From: Hyphomicrobiales bacterium
Lineage (GTDB): Bacteria; Pseudomonadota; Alphaproteobacteria; Rhizobiales; Rhizobiaceae
NCBI GenBank assembly: GCA_900466475.1
Contig: UBMI01000005.1
Span: 186,001 to 250,000, forward strand
Reading direction: 5' to 3'
Length of the DNA: 64,000 bases
Below, piece by piece: positions 8,568 to 17,163 of the stretch. A program made the translations under genes and the position numbers. The stretch's first letter is position 1; every line of letters begins with the position of its first letter. Under the pieces are notes generated by a model. That model searched no databases, was not told the DNA's origin, and worked only from the letters and a program-made list of their open reading frames with translations.

Positions 8568-8645
8568 CCGGCATCAAGCGGCCTGACCAAGGTCAATTCA
8601 TTTGCCGGCGGTGCGACGCCCACCTGATGGGGCGACGCCCGTTTT

Positions 8646-8669
8646 GGCCTCGCAGGAAGCTGCGAGGCC
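8646..8669. terminator. Hairpin between convergent genes
   Basis: GGCCTCGCAG and CTGCGAGGCC form a perfect 10-bp stem with a GAAG loop, centred between the convergent XRE and aldolase-family genes. No clear T-run follows on either strand, but position and stability suggest a bidirectional transcript end. Confidence 0.55.
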
Positions 8670-8688
8670 TCCGGCACTCCCGGCAGGC

Positions 8689-9630
8689 TCAGGCGGCGTT
8701 CGGATAACGTGCGGCGTACCAGCTCTTGAACAGGCGATATTGGTTTTCGAGATGACGGCGCTGCGAGTTGCTCAGCTTGTCGGTCTCGTTGAAGTGCAGC
8801 GTGTATTCCTTCTCGCCATTCAGCACCATCAGATACTTGTAGTGCAGCACGAGATCCGGACCTTCGTCATAGGTCGACAGAACCGTCAGCGCCTCTTCGA
8901 GCTCGCGGGCGGCGCTGCGAGCCACTGCGTCACCCTTGGCGGCCTTCTCGCAAAGCGAAACGAGGTGCAGGACTTCCTTCGGCAGCGCGTTGCCGATGCC
9001 GGTGATGGCGCCGCCTGCGCCGCAATTGACGAAACCATGATAGACGCCGGTATCGACACCGACCATCAGCGTTAGCGCATCATCGCCCGACGTGATGTTT
9101 TCGGCCGCATATGTCATGTCGCTTTTGCCGCCGAACTCCTTGAAACCGACGAGGTTCGAGAAGCGCGAGCGCAGATCGAAAAACAGATCGGCGCGCGTTG
9201 CAAAGCCGTAATAGGGGCTATTGTAGATGACTGCCGGAAGGCCCTTCGCAGCCTCCAGGATCGCCGAAAAATGATCCCGCTGGGCCGAAACGGACGAGCC
9301 GCGCGACAGGACGCGCGGAATGACCATCAGTCCCTTGGCACCGACCGCCGCGGCATGGGCGGCATGGGCTGCGGCAGACTTGGTATTGACGGCACCGGTG
9401 CCGACAATGACGGGAACGCCCGCCTCGACGAGGCGCTTGACACCCTCCTGGCGTTGTTCGTCCGTCAGCAGCGGCCAGTCGCCCATCGAGCCGCAATAGA
9501 CGACGGCGGACATGCCGAGGTCGATCAATTCCTTGCCCTTGCGGGCGAGCGCGTCGAAGTCAGGGGTACGGTCATCCTTGCAGGGCGTCATCAGCGCCGG
9601 GATGCAGCCTTGGAATACGGAACCAGTCAT
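8689..9630 (-). CDS. Dihydrodipicolinate synthase family enzyme (hydroxyproline-type deaminase likely)
   Basis: A 313-residue class I aldolase-superfamily TIM barrel. Schiff-base Lys164 is in GFKEFGG and the catalytic Tyr136 in AVIYNSPYYGF. The GSMGDWPLLTDEQR motif in place of the usual GTTGE, and the C-terminal DEGPDLVLHYKYLM, match what I recall of HypD/LhpC proteins, which deaminate 1-pyrroline-4-hydroxy-2-carboxylate in trans-4-hydroxyproline catabolism. An alternative is 2-keto-3-deoxy-L-arabonate dehydratase, which would fit the nearby araFGH genes. The ATG at 9630 follows GAGAGA; an upstream extension has no support. It has its own promoter region containing a 16-bp palindrome and a GntR gene upstream on the same strand. 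Confidence 0.8.
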   Translation of the reverse strand: MTGSVFQGCIPALMTPCKDDRTPDFDALARKGKELIDLGMSAVVYCGSMGDWPLLTDEQRQEGVKRLVEAGVPVIVGTGAVNTKSAAAHAAHAAAVGAKGLMVIPRVLSRGSSVSAQRDHFSAILEAAKGLPAVIYNSPYYGFATRADLFFDLRSRFSNLVGFKEFGGKSDMTYAAENITSGDDALTLMVGVDTGVYHGFVNCGAGGAITGIGNALPKEVLHLVSLCEKAAKGDAVARSAARELEEALTVLSTYDEGPDLVLHYKYLMVLNGEKEYTLHFNETDKLSNSQRRHLENQYRLFKSWYAARYPNAA

Positions 9631-9698
9631 CGTCAATCTCTCGTTCTCTGGAAACTCCCCAATGGCGGGGTTGAGAAGGGATTTAACAGTTTGCCGAC

Positions 9699-9714
9699 TT
9701 CTTGTCGACAAGAA
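9699..9714. promoter_or_regulatory. 16-bp perfect palindrome, likely GntR operator
   Basis: TTCTTGTCGACAAGAA is fully self-complementary and lies 69 bp upstream of the aldolase-family start, downstream of the GntR gene. Its centre TTGTCGACAA fits the TNGT...ACNA pattern common to FadR-subfamily operators, so the adjacent GntR protein is the obvious candidate ligand. Confidence 0.65.
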
Positions 9715-9788
9715 AAATACAAACAAGAATTTTCATAACCATGACCTGGGTCGGTTCCGGCGGCGGGGAAATAATCGGAAGGGAGCGG

Positions 9789-10493
9789 CTAGAGCGCCAG
9801 GCCGGCATTGTGGCGGGAATCGGCGGTAATGTAGGAGCGAATCTGCCGGACGATCTGGTCGGCATGGGCAGATGCGAGACTATCAGCGAGCGTCAGGTCG
9901 CGCTTGATGATCGCTTGGATCATCTCCTCGTGCTCGCCGACATACTGGCGCGGCAGGACATCGTTGAAGGAAGAATAGTAGAGCCTGAGAATGCGACGTC
10001 CTTCGTCCAGCAGCCGGGTGAAGAGTTCGACGTAATAGCGGTTGCGGCCGGCCTGCGCGATCGCGATATGGAAGTCGCGATTGGTCGAAATCATGCCGAG
10101 GACATCGCGGTCGGTGACCGCAATCTCGAAGGCCTTCTGTTGAACGCGGATGACGGCGATATCACCTTCGGAGTGGTTGGCGGCTGCAAGCCGCGTCGTC
10201 ACGCGATACATCAGCGTCAGCGCATCGAAAAATTCCGGCAAGCCGAGAAAATCGATGTTCGAGACGATCGTCGCGCGGTTGGTGAGCGTCGTGATCAGGC
10301 CTTCGGCGGCAAGCCGTACGAGTGCCTCGCGGATCGGCGTTCGCGATAGCGCAAACCGATCGGACAACTGCTGTTCGTCGATCGGGCTGCCCGGCGGCAG
10401 CTTCAACTCGATGATCTCGTTTCGAAGCGTCTCGTAAACCGTCGATACGCCGGAGCCGCGCCGGTGTGTTTGCAGTTTTTCGGTCTCGTCCAC
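9789..10493 (-). CDS. GntR-family regulator, FCD (FadR) subfamily
   Basis: A 234-residue regulator. The winged helix spans about residues 15-80 (VYETLRNEIIELKLPPGSPI then LSDRFALSRTPIREALVRLAAEGLI), followed by an all-helical FCD ligand domain with the metal-ligand style residues NRDFHIAIAQAGRN and EHEEMIQAI. FCD proteins typically sense carboxylic or sugar acids. It lies upstream of and in line with the aldolase-family gene; the perfect palindrome between them is the likely operator. A second, different FCD regulator follows at 10.6-11.4 kb. Confidence 0.9.
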   Translation of the reverse strand: MDETEKLQTHRRGSGVSTVYETLRNEIIELKLPPGSPIDEQQLSDRFALSRTPIREALVRLAAEGLITTLTNRATIVSNIDFLGLPEFFDALTLMYRVTTRLAAANHSEGDIAVIRVQQKAFEIAVTDRDVLGMISTNRDFHIAIAQAGRNRYYVELFTRLLDEGRRILRLYYSSFNDVLPRQYVGEHEEMIQAIIKRDLTLADSLASAHADQIVRQIRSYITADSRHNAGLAL

Positions 10494-10628
10494 GCTTCGG
10501 TCTTCCTTTCAAGCAGCCGAGTTTATACCGGTCTACTAGCGAATCCGTCAGGTGACTTCAAACACTATATACTTTCTGTCGGCAGACGGAATTTTGAATG
10601 TTCCTTTGCCGGACTGAGGCGTCAGCTC

Positions 10629-11402
10629 CTATTCCTGCTTGCCCGGCTTGCTGACGCGAAGAGCGTCGCTCAATTCCATGCGGGCCGTGCCGATCAATTG
10701 CTCCATCGCAAAGCGCGCCGCATCTGGCCGGCGCATGCGGATCGCATCGAGCACGTCCTGGTGCCGGGCGATGGCGTAGTCGTGGCTCTGGCTTGCCCGG
10801 TTCGTCAGGCGGAAGCTTGCAAGCAGGGCGGCGCGGATGGCGGTGGCGAACTGGCGGAAGACCCAGTTGCCGCTCGCATTGATGATGGCGGTATGAAATT
10901 CGAGGTCGGCCTGGCTCCAGGCCTCATTGTCGCGGGCGTTGGCCGCCACCATGTCCTCGAAGGCTGCGGCGATCTGGGCGAGCTGCTTGGCTGTGGCGTT
11001 CGCAGCCGCCTGTGCGGCAGCCGCAGGCTCCAGCAACTGGCGAGCGTCGAGCAGTGAATCGTAGAAACCGCGGTCATCGCTGAATTCGAGCGTTGCATCG
11101 AGGACCAGCGGATCGAGATAGTTCCAGTTCTCGCGCGGCAGCACACTGGTGCCGGCACGGGTGCGCGAGCGCACCATGCCGAGCGCCGAGAGATATTGCA
11201 TGGCCTCGCGCAGGCTGGTGCGGCTGACACCATAGACCTCGGAGAGCTCAGCTTCATTCGGCAACAACGATCCTTCGGCAATATCGCCCGACACGATCTG
11301 GCCGATGAGCTTCTTCAAAAGCTCCTCGCGCACCGTGCGGCGTCCCTGTTCGGGTTTGGCCACCGCACTTCCCGTTCGCAGAAGTCCCGATCGCGTGCTC
11401 AT
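10629..11402 (-). CDS. GntR-family regulator, FCD (FadR) subfamily, beside araFGH
   Basis: A regulator of about 257 residues with the wHTH at VREELLKKLIGQIVSGDIAE and VYGVSRTSLREAMQYLSALGM, and an FCD domain with the DLEFHTAIINASGN and RHQDVLDAI helices. Start choice is uncertain: ATG 11402 follows GGGGGA, while ATG 11459 would add 19 polar residues. It lies directly downstream of the araH permease gene on the same strand and is probably the regulator of the arabinose importer; the inverted repeat in the araF promoter is a candidate operator. Confidence 0.85.
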   Translation of the reverse strand: MSTRSGLLRTGSAVAKPEQGRRTVREELLKKLIGQIVSGDIAEGSLLPNEAELSEVYGVSRTSLREAMQYLSALGMVRSRTRAGTSVLPRENWNYLDPLVLDATLEFSDDRGFYDSLLDARQLLEPAAAAQAAANATAKQLAQIAAAFEDMVAANARDNEAWSQADLEFHTAIINASGNWVFRQFATAIRAALLASFRLTNRASQSHDYAIARHQDVLDAIRMRRPDAARFAMEQLIGTARMELSDALRVSKPGKQE

Positions 11403-11507
11403 AACGTCCCCCATACCGCTGGTCTTGTTGTCACCATGAGCAGCGTCATGCTTTCTCATCAATGGACAACCTCAGGCTCAGCAGGCTTCTCCCAAGAAAT
11501 CCGATCA

Positions 11508-12464
11508 TCACGCACGGCTACCGCGCCCGGCAGCCGACGAGCGCATATTGTCGAGCAGGACGGCGATCAGCAGAATAAGACCGCGCACCACATATTGATA
11601 GAAGGCCTGAATGTTGAGCAGGTTCATGACGTTTTCGGCAATGCCCATGATCAGCACGCCGACGATCACGCCAGTCATCGCCGCCCGTCCGCCGGCAAGC
11701 GACACGCCGCCGAGCACGCAGGCCGAGATGACGGAAAGCTCAAGCCCCGTGGCCGCATTCGGCTGGCCGGAGGTGATGCGCGATGCGAGCAGGATGCCGG
11801 CGATGGCGCATACGAGGCCCTGCAACGCGAAGATCCAGATACGCATATTGACGACATTGACGCCGGCAAGGCGCGAAGCTTCCGGATTGCCGCCGATCGC
11901 CAGCGTGTTCTTGCCGAAGACGGTGCGGTTCAGCACGAAGCCGAAGACGATGAAGAGCAGGATCATGATCCAGATCGGCGTCGGCACCGTCAGGAAACGC
12001 GACAGCGCCAGCTGGTAGAAGGCCGGATCGTTGATGCCGACGGCCCGCCCATCGGACGCGATCAGCGCGAGGCCGCGGACGATCTGCATGGTGGCGAGCG
12101 TCGTGATCAGCGCGTTGATGCGGAAGCGGGCAATGACCACGCCGTTGACGACACCGACGATGCTGCCGCAGATCAGGGCTGCCAGCAGGCCAAGCGGAAT
12201 GGAGCCGGTCGAGTTCGACACCATCACGGCGATCATGCCGGAAAAGGCGACAGTGGAGCCGACCGAGAGGTCGAAGTCGCGCGAGGCAAGGCAGAACATC
12301 ATGGTGCAGGCGACGATGCCAATCGTCACCACGGACTGAAGGAGGCCCAGCATATTGCGTTCGGTCAGGAAGCTCGGCACGGTCAGCGAGACGATCACGA
12401 AGGCGATCGCGAAGATCACCACCAGACCCTGTTCGCCGAGAAGGATTTTTTTCAACGCGTTCAT
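11508..12464 (-). CDS. araH: L-arabinose ABC transporter permease AraH
   Basis: A 318-residue CUT2-class inner-membrane permease. Motifs CLASRDFDLSVGS, INALITTLATMQIVRGLA, NTLAIGGNPEASRLAGV and ISACVLGGVSLAGG match E. coli AraH closely from memory, including the C-terminal NLLNI..(F/Y)QYVVRGLILL. Multiple hydrophobic helices cover the whole protein. The ATG at 12464 begins with the expected short cytoplasmic tail. Last gene of the araFGH order on this strand, 17 bp after the ATPase gene. Confidence 0.9.
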   Translation of the reverse strand: MNALKKILLGEQGLVVIFAIAFVIVSLTVPSFLTERNMLGLLQSVVTIGIVACTMMFCLASRDFDLSVGSTVAFSGMIAVMVSNSTGSIPLGLLAALICGSIVGVVNGVVIARFRINALITTLATMQIVRGLALIASDGRAVGINDPAFYQLALSRFLTVPTPIWIMILLFIVFGFVLNRTVFGKNTLAIGGNPEASRLAGVNVVNMRIWIFALQGLVCAIAGILLASRITSGQPNAATGLELSVISACVLGGVSLAGGRAAMTGVIVGVLIMGIAENVMNLLNIQAFYQYVVRGLILLIAVLLDNMRSSAAGRGSRA

Positions 12465-12481
12465 GACTGCTCTTCCTGAGA

Positions 12482-13987
12482 TTAAATTGTGCCGGCGGCA
12501 TTCTTGTCGGGCAGCGCCGCGGTCAGAATGCTGCGTTCGTCGAAATCGGCGCGCGCCACATTGGCGGCGACGCGGCCCTGGCACATGACCATGATGCGAT
12601 CGGAAATGCCCATGACCTCGGGCAACTCGCTGGAGATGACGACGATCGCCATGCCGCCGGCGGCGAGTTCGTAGAGGATTTCATAGATTTCCGACTTGGC
12701 GCCGACATCGATGCCGCGCGTCGGCTCGTCGATAACGAGCACCTTGACGCCCTGTTCGGAGAGCCAGCGGCCGAGGATGACCTTCTGCTGGTTACCGCCG
12801 GAGAGATTGATGATGTCCTGCTTGCGCGAGGGTGTGCGCACCCGAAGCTTGGCAATGAACTGCTCGGCGACCGAGGCTTCCTTCTTCGGGTTCAGGACGC
12901 CGAAGGGCGAGAAGTGGCGACGCGAGGAGATGGCGATATTTTCCTCGATCGACCGGCCCTGAATGATGCCATCGAATTTGCGATCCTCCGGGCAGAGCAC
13001 CATGCCGGCGCTGATCGCCGCCTTCGGGTTGTTGGGGGAAACGGCCACGCCGTCGATTGTAACGCTGCCTTGATGGCGATGGTCGGCACCATAGAGCAGC
13101 CGCGCCATCTCGCTTCGACCCGCACCGATCAGGCCGAAGAAGCCAAGAATTTCGCCCTTGCGGACGGAGAAGCTGATTGGTGTACGAAGCTTGGAGCCCG
13201 AGAGAGCCTTGACCTCGAGGCGCACCTCGCCAAGCGGCCGCTCGCGCCAACCCCAGATGTTGCTGATCTCGCGCCCGACCATTTCGGCAATGATCTGCTC
13301 GCGCGTCGTCTCGGCAACCTTGGGATGATGGGCGGCGAGCTTGCCGTCGCGCAACACCGTCAGGCTGTCGCAGAGACGGAAGATCTCGTCGAGGCGATGG
13401 GAGACGTAAAGGATGACCGTGCCCTTGGCTTTGAGCTTGCCGATCAAGGTGAAGAGAATTTCGCTTTCGCGCGAGGAGAGCGACGAGGTCGGCTCGTCGA
13501 GCGCGATCACCCGCGCATCGAGCATCACGGCCTTGGCAATCTCGACCATCTGGCGGGCGCCAATAGAAAGAGACGACACTTTTGCGGAAGGGTCGACATC
13601 GATGCCGATCTCATCCAGCCTGGCGCGCACCGTCTCGATCAGCGTCTTGCCGTTGATCACACCGGCCTTGCCGGGAAAACGGCCGAGCCAGAGGTTTTCG
13701 GCAACCGTCAGCTCTGGAACGAGCTGCAGCTCCTGATGGATGACGATGACGCCGGCATGGAAGGCATCGCGGACGGAGCTGTATTTCTGCTCGACGCCAT
13801 CGATGAGAATGCTGCCTTCATCAGCCGACTGGTCGCCGGAGAGCACGCGGATCAGAGTGGATTTTCCGGCACCGTTTTCGCCCATCAGCCCGTGCACGGC
13901 GCCCTTTTCGACACCGAAGGAGACGTTGGACAGAGCCTGGACGCCCGGATAGCCCTTGGAAATGGAATTGAATTCGAGGAAGGCCAT
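12482..13987 (-). CDS. araG: L-arabinose ABC transporter ATP-binding protein AraG
   Basis: A 501-residue CUT2 ATPase with two nucleotide-binding domains. Domain 1 has Walker A GENGAGKST, the degenerate signature LSIGARQMVEIAKA and Walker B VIALDEPTSSLS. Domain 2 has the usual degenerate Walker A GLIGAGRSE, the signature LSGGNQQK and Walker B VLVIDEPTRGID. The second of two tandem ATGs (13987) has better spacing to GGAG than the first (13990). It lies between araF and araH and energises arabinose uptake. Confidence 0.9.
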   Translation of the reverse strand: MAFLEFNSISKGYPGVQALSNVSFGVEKGAVHGLMGENGAGKSTLIRVLSGDQSADEGSILIDGVEQKYSSVRDAFHAGVIVIHQELQLVPELTVAENLWLGRFPGKAGVINGKTLIETVRARLDEIGIDVDPSAKVSSLSIGARQMVEIAKAVMLDARVIALDEPTSSLSSRESEILFTLIGKLKAKGTVILYVSHRLDEIFRLCDSLTVLRDGKLAAHHPKVAETTREQIIAEMVGREISNIWGWRERPLGEVRLEVKALSGSKLRTPISFSVRKGEILGFFGLIGAGRSEMARLLYGADHRHQGSVTIDGVAVSPNNPKAAISAGMVLCPEDRKFDGIIQGRSIEENIAISSRRHFSPFGVLNPKKEASVAEQFIAKLRVRTPSRKQDIINLSGGNQQKVILGRWLSEQGVKVLVIDEPTRGIDVGAKSEIYEILYELAAGGMAIVVISSELPEVMGISDRIMVMCQGRVAANVARADFDERSILTAALPDKNAAGTI

Positions 13988-14008
13988 CATCGCTCCGTCG
14001 AGAATAGG

Positions 14009-14033
14009 CCCGGCGACGGATAGTGCCGCCGGG
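14009..14033 (-). terminator. Hairpin between araF and araG
   Basis: CCCGGCG and CGCCGGG form a 7-bp GC stem in the 66-bp gap after the binding-protein gene. There is no T-run. It is likely an mRNA-stabilising or attenuating hairpin that favours araF expression. Confidence 0.5.
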
Positions 14034-14053
14034 ATGAAATCATCGGAGGATGA

Positions 14054-15037
14054 TTATTCGATGCCGAGGTCCTTGCGAACCTTTTCGTAGTCGCCACGCA
14101 GAGCGAGGGAACCCGAGGTCAGCGTGACCTTTTCCGGCTCCTTGCCGTTGGCGATCCAGTCATACATGTTGAGTGCGGTTTCATAGCCGTGACGCTTCGG
14201 CGAGATGATGACAGTGCCGAAGAAGCCCGTTGCGGACGGCTTCTTGAACTCGTTGATCGCCGATTCCGCACCGCCGATGCCGACGCCGATCATGTTGTCG
14301 GCGGGAATGCCGACCGATTCCGATGCGCGCACGGCGCCGAGAACGGCTTCATCGTTGAGACCGAAGGCGATCCAGTACTTCACGTCAGCATGCTTGTTGA
14401 GAACGGTAGTCGCGGCATTGAGCGCTGCTTCCGTATCCGTCTTTGCCTGCGGCGCGTCGTAGATGTTTTCGGCCGGGAAGCCGGCAGCCTTCAGAACCGA
14501 GATCGCGCCTTCGACGCGGTCGACGGCGGTCGGCAGCTGATCGTAGGAAACGCGGATCGCGCCGACATTCTTCATGTCCCAGCCGCGCTTCTTCATTTCA
14601 TCGACGATCGCCTGGCCCACGCCTTCGCCGATCTTGGTAGCGGAAATGCCCATGTGCGGCACGTCTTCCAGCGGCTTGCCGTCGGCGCCGACCAGACGAT
14701 CGTCGACGGTCATCAGCTTGAGCTGGTTGGCGGCAGCCTTGGCAACGATGCCGGGGCCGAGCTTGACGTCAGGCGTGCAGATAATGAAGCCCTGGGCGCC
14801 CTGCGCACCGAGGTTGTCGATCGCCGACTGGACCTTCTCGCCATCTTCGGCGCCGATCTTGACGACGGTGAAACCCTTTTCCTTCGCGGCCTGGTCAGCG
14901 AACTTCCATTCGTCCTGGAACCAGGGCTCTTCCGGCTGCTTTACGATGAACCCGATCTTGACATCCTCCGCCAATACGGAGCCGGCGGCCAGAACGGCAA
15001 AGGCGCCAGCGAGGACGGCTGCTTTGAAGAAGCGCAT
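14054..15037 (-). CDS. araF: L-arabinose-binding periplasmic protein AraF
   Basis: A 327-residue periplasmic binding protein with a clear signal peptide (FFKAAVLAGAFAVLAAGSVLA). The mature start IGFIVKQPEEPWFQDEWKFA, the motif GFIICTPDVKLGPGIVAKA, VDDRLV, KKRGWDMKNVGA and GLNDEAVLGAVRASE align closely with E. coli AraF as I recall it, including residues that contact arabinose. First gene of the araFGH operon; its promoter region carries an ATCATAC...GTATGAT inverted repeat. The divergent genes encode an aldose epimerase and a sugar-dehydrogenase-like SDR, which fit the non-phosphorylative arabinose route used by rhizobia. Confidence 0.92.
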   Translation of the reverse strand: MRFFKAAVLAGAFAVLAAGSVLAEDVKIGFIVKQPEEPWFQDEWKFADQAAKEKGFTVVKIGAEDGEKVQSAIDNLGAQGAQGFIICTPDVKLGPGIVAKAAANQLKLMTVDDRLVGADGKPLEDVPHMGISATKIGEGVGQAIVDEMKKRGWDMKNVGAIRVSYDQLPTAVDRVEGAISVLKAAGFPAENIYDAPQAKTDTEAALNAATTVLNKHADVKYWIAFGLNDEAVLGAVRASESVGIPADNMIGVGIGGAESAINEFKKPSATGFFGTVIISPKRHGYETALNMYDWIANGKEPEKVTLTSGSLALRGDYEKVRKDLGIE

Positions 15038-15100
15038 AATCTCTCTCCCTAAATCTTGATCTGCCGCTCACTCGGCAGCGACTACTGAATATGAACAAAC

Positions 15101-15128
15101 ATCATACCAGTCAATATTTGTGTATGAT
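15101..15128. promoter_or_regulatory. Inverted repeat in the araF promoter region
   Basis: ATCATAC and GTATGAT (7 bp, perfect) are separated by 14 bp, 64-91 bp upstream of araF and in the 290-bp gap shared with the divergent epimerase gene. The left arm is part of CATCATACCAGT, the same core found upstream of the apiose and CUT1 operons. A FadR-type regulator, possibly the one at 10.6-11.4 kb, is the likely ligand. Confidence 0.6.
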
Positions 15129-15327
15129 TATTTCTGCGATTTCGCGGGTGAAAAGGCAGTTGAAGTCTCCGACGCGGCGCAGTTGATCGACAAATTGGTA
15201 CGAAACAGGCTCTTGACCGTCTCTGAGTCGGAAAATAAATCCTATATATATTGACATTCGAGTGACCGATAATAGGGTGCCGCCACAGTCCGGATCAGCC
15301 TCGATCTCGCGGAGAAGACGTCGCTTC

Positions 15328-16218
15328 ATGGCCATCATCGATTTGCAGGGCGGTGCGCTTTCGGCCCGCATTTCTACGACAGGCGGCCTGCTCCTTCATT
15401 ATTCCTGGCTGCGGGACGGCCTGACAATCCCGCTTCTGCGGCCGGCGACCGATAATGCCGATGCACTTTCCTCTGCCTGCTATCCGCTCGTGCCCTTTGG
15501 CAATCGCGTCAGAGGCAACCGCTTCACATTCAAGGGGCACGACTACAGCCTGCGGCCGAACAGGGACTGGGATCCGCATTACCTGCATGGCGATGGCTGG
15601 CTGGCGGAATGGGACCTTCTTTCCAGGGATGGCAGCAACGCGCGGATTGCTTTTCGTCATCGAGCCGACGGCACGCCCTATAGCTACCAGGCAGAGCAGA
15701 GCTTCGCACTGACGGCAGACGGGCTGGAACTCTGCATGCGGGTGGAAAATACCGGTGACGAAGCCTTGCCTTTCGGGCTTGGCTGGCATCCCTTCTTTCC
15801 GCTGAGCGAGCGCACGACGCTTCTGGCAAAGGCCGATCGCTTCTGGACCGAAGCGGAGGGCTGGCTGCCGGGCGAGCCCGCCGAAATCCCTGCGGATCTC
15901 GATTTCTCGCGGGCAGCCGTACTGCCGCAGCGCTGGATCAACAATGGATTCGAGGGCTGGAACGGTACGGCACGCATCACCTGGCCCGAGACGAGCACAG
16001 TGCTCGACCTGACGGCCGACCCGATCTTCCGCCACGCCGTCCTCTTCCTGTCGGACGAGCGTTTCGACCCGGGATTTCGCGGGGACTATTTCTGCTTCGA
16101 GCCGATGTCGCATCTCGCCAACGGGCACAATCTTCCTGGTCTCGGCGACCTCACCGTCCTGCGGCCAGGCGAAAGCCTTGCGGGCTCGATCCGTCTGCAG
16201 CCACAGGAAATCGGCTGA
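15328..16218 (+). CDS. Aldose 1-epimerase (galactose mutarotase family)
   Basis: A 296-residue beta-sandwich protein. The motifs are YPLVPFGNRVRGNRF (binding-site arginine), HYLHGDGW (catalytic-type His), FGLGWHPFFPL (second His) and a C-terminal FCFEPMSHLANGHN with the Glu expected as general base. It interconverts alpha and beta anomers of an aldose, speeding entry into the sugar 1-dehydrogenase reaction. ATG 15328 follows GGAGAAG. It starts a two-gene unit with the SDR, divergent from araFGH, so L-arabinose or D-galactose is the likely substrate. Confidence 0.85.
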   Translation: MAIIDLQGGALSARISTTGGLLLHYSWLRDGLTIPLLRPATDNADALSSACYPLVPFGNRVRGNRFTFKGHDYSLRPNRDWDPHYLHGDGWLAEWDLLSRDGSNARIAFRHRADGTPYSYQAEQSFALTADGLELCMRVENTGDEALPFGLGWHPFFPLSERTTLLAKADRFWTEAEGWLPGEPAEIPADLDFSRAAVLPQRWINNGFEGWNGTARITWPETSTVLDLTADPIFRHAVLFLSDERFDPGFRGDYFCFEPMSHLANGHNLPGLGDLTVLRPGESLAGSIRLQPQEIG

Positions 16219-16247
16219 TTATCACGCGCATAAGGAGGAAACAGACG

Positions 16248-17024
16248 ATGCCAAACCGCCTTTCCGGAAAACGGGTCTTCATCACGGGTGCCGCCCAGGG
16301 GATCGGACAGGCGATCGCCGAGGCATTCGCGGCCGAGGATGCCCGCCTCTTCCTCGTCGACCGCGATGAAAAGCTGCTCGAGGAAACCGCTGCCGCCCTT
16401 GCTGCAAAGGGGGCCGTGCTCGGTTACCAGGCAGCCGACATCGCTGATGGCGATGCGATCAAGGCGGCCGTTGTAAAAGCGGCAAGCGACATCGGCAGTA
16501 TCAACGCCCTCGTCAACAATGCCGGCGTCAATGTCTTTGCCGAACCATTGCAGACGACAGACGACGAGTGGCAGCGATGCTTCGACATCAATCTCAAGGG
16601 TGCCTGGCACTGCTGCCGCTCAGTGCTGCCGCAGATGATCGCAGAAGGTGGTGGCGTGATCCTCAATATCGCCTCGACCCACGCCTTCACCATCATTCCC
16701 CACACCTTCCCCTACCCTCTCGCCAAACATGCGCTTCTCGGCATGACCAAGTCCCTCGGCATCGAATATGCGCCTCAAAACGTGCGTGTGAACGCGATCG
16801 CGCCCGGCTACGTCTCGACCCAGAAGGTCATCGATTACTGGAACGGCTTTGCCGATCCCGAAAAGGCAAAGGCTGAGACCATGAAACTGCATCCGGGCGG
16901 TCGCATCGCCACGCCGAAGGAAATCGCCATGGCGGCGGTTTTCATGATCTCGGATGAGTGCACCTTCATGAACGCCACCTGCCTGACGATCGATGGCGGT
17001 TTGAGCGTCATGCAGCACCAATAG
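16248..17024 (+). CDS. SDR-family sugar dehydrogenase, probably acting on L-arabinose or D-galactose
   Basis: A 258-residue classical short-chain dehydrogenase. The cofactor motif is TGAAQGIG, with an Asp at the end of beta-2 (LFLVDRDE) that favours NAD. NNAG is present, and the catalytic Ser and Tyr-x3-Lys lie in IASTHAF and PYPLAKHAL. The C-terminal TIDGGLSVM is typical. Next to an epimerase and araFGH it most likely oxidises the pyranose to its lactone, the first step of the oxidative arabinose/galactose route; the downstream lactonase and dehydratase are not in this window. A strong AAGGAGG precedes the ATG. Confidence 0.8.
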   Translation: MPNRLSGKRVFITGAAQGIGQAIAEAFAAEDARLFLVDRDEKLLEETAAALAAKGAVLGYQAADIADGDAIKAAVVKAASDIGSINALVNNAGVNVFAEPLQTTDDEWQRCFDINLKGAWHCCRSVLPQMIAEGGGVILNIASTHAFTIIPHTFPYPLAKHALLGMTKSLGIEYAPQNVRVNAIAPGYVSTQKVIDYWNGFADPEKAKAETMKLHPGGRIATPKEIAMAAVFMISDECTFMNATCLTIDGGLSVMQHQ

Positions 17025-17103
17025 GAGCGGCCCCTCTCCCTCTCCGTGGCCTCAGAGTGCAGCCGCTCACATCTATTGTCTAGTTTTTGCGCAGCAGCAT
17101 TAC

Positions 17104-17132
17104 TTGACACAATTTTGGGCGATCCATAGAGT
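17104..17132 (+). promoter_or_regulatory. Sigma-70-like promoter of the BMP importer operon
   Basis: TTGACA (17104-17109) and TAGAGT (17127-17132) are spaced by 17 bp, 32 bp upstream of the binding-protein ATG. This is the best match to a housekeeping promoter that I see in the window. Confidence 0.55.
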
Positions 17133-17163
17133 TTTATCCATCTGGTAAAAAAGAGGGGAACTC

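Noticed and set aside
15251..15273. TTGACA plus GATAAT as a promoter for the epimerase gene
   Set aside because: The spacing is only 11 bp, too short for a sigma-70 promoter.
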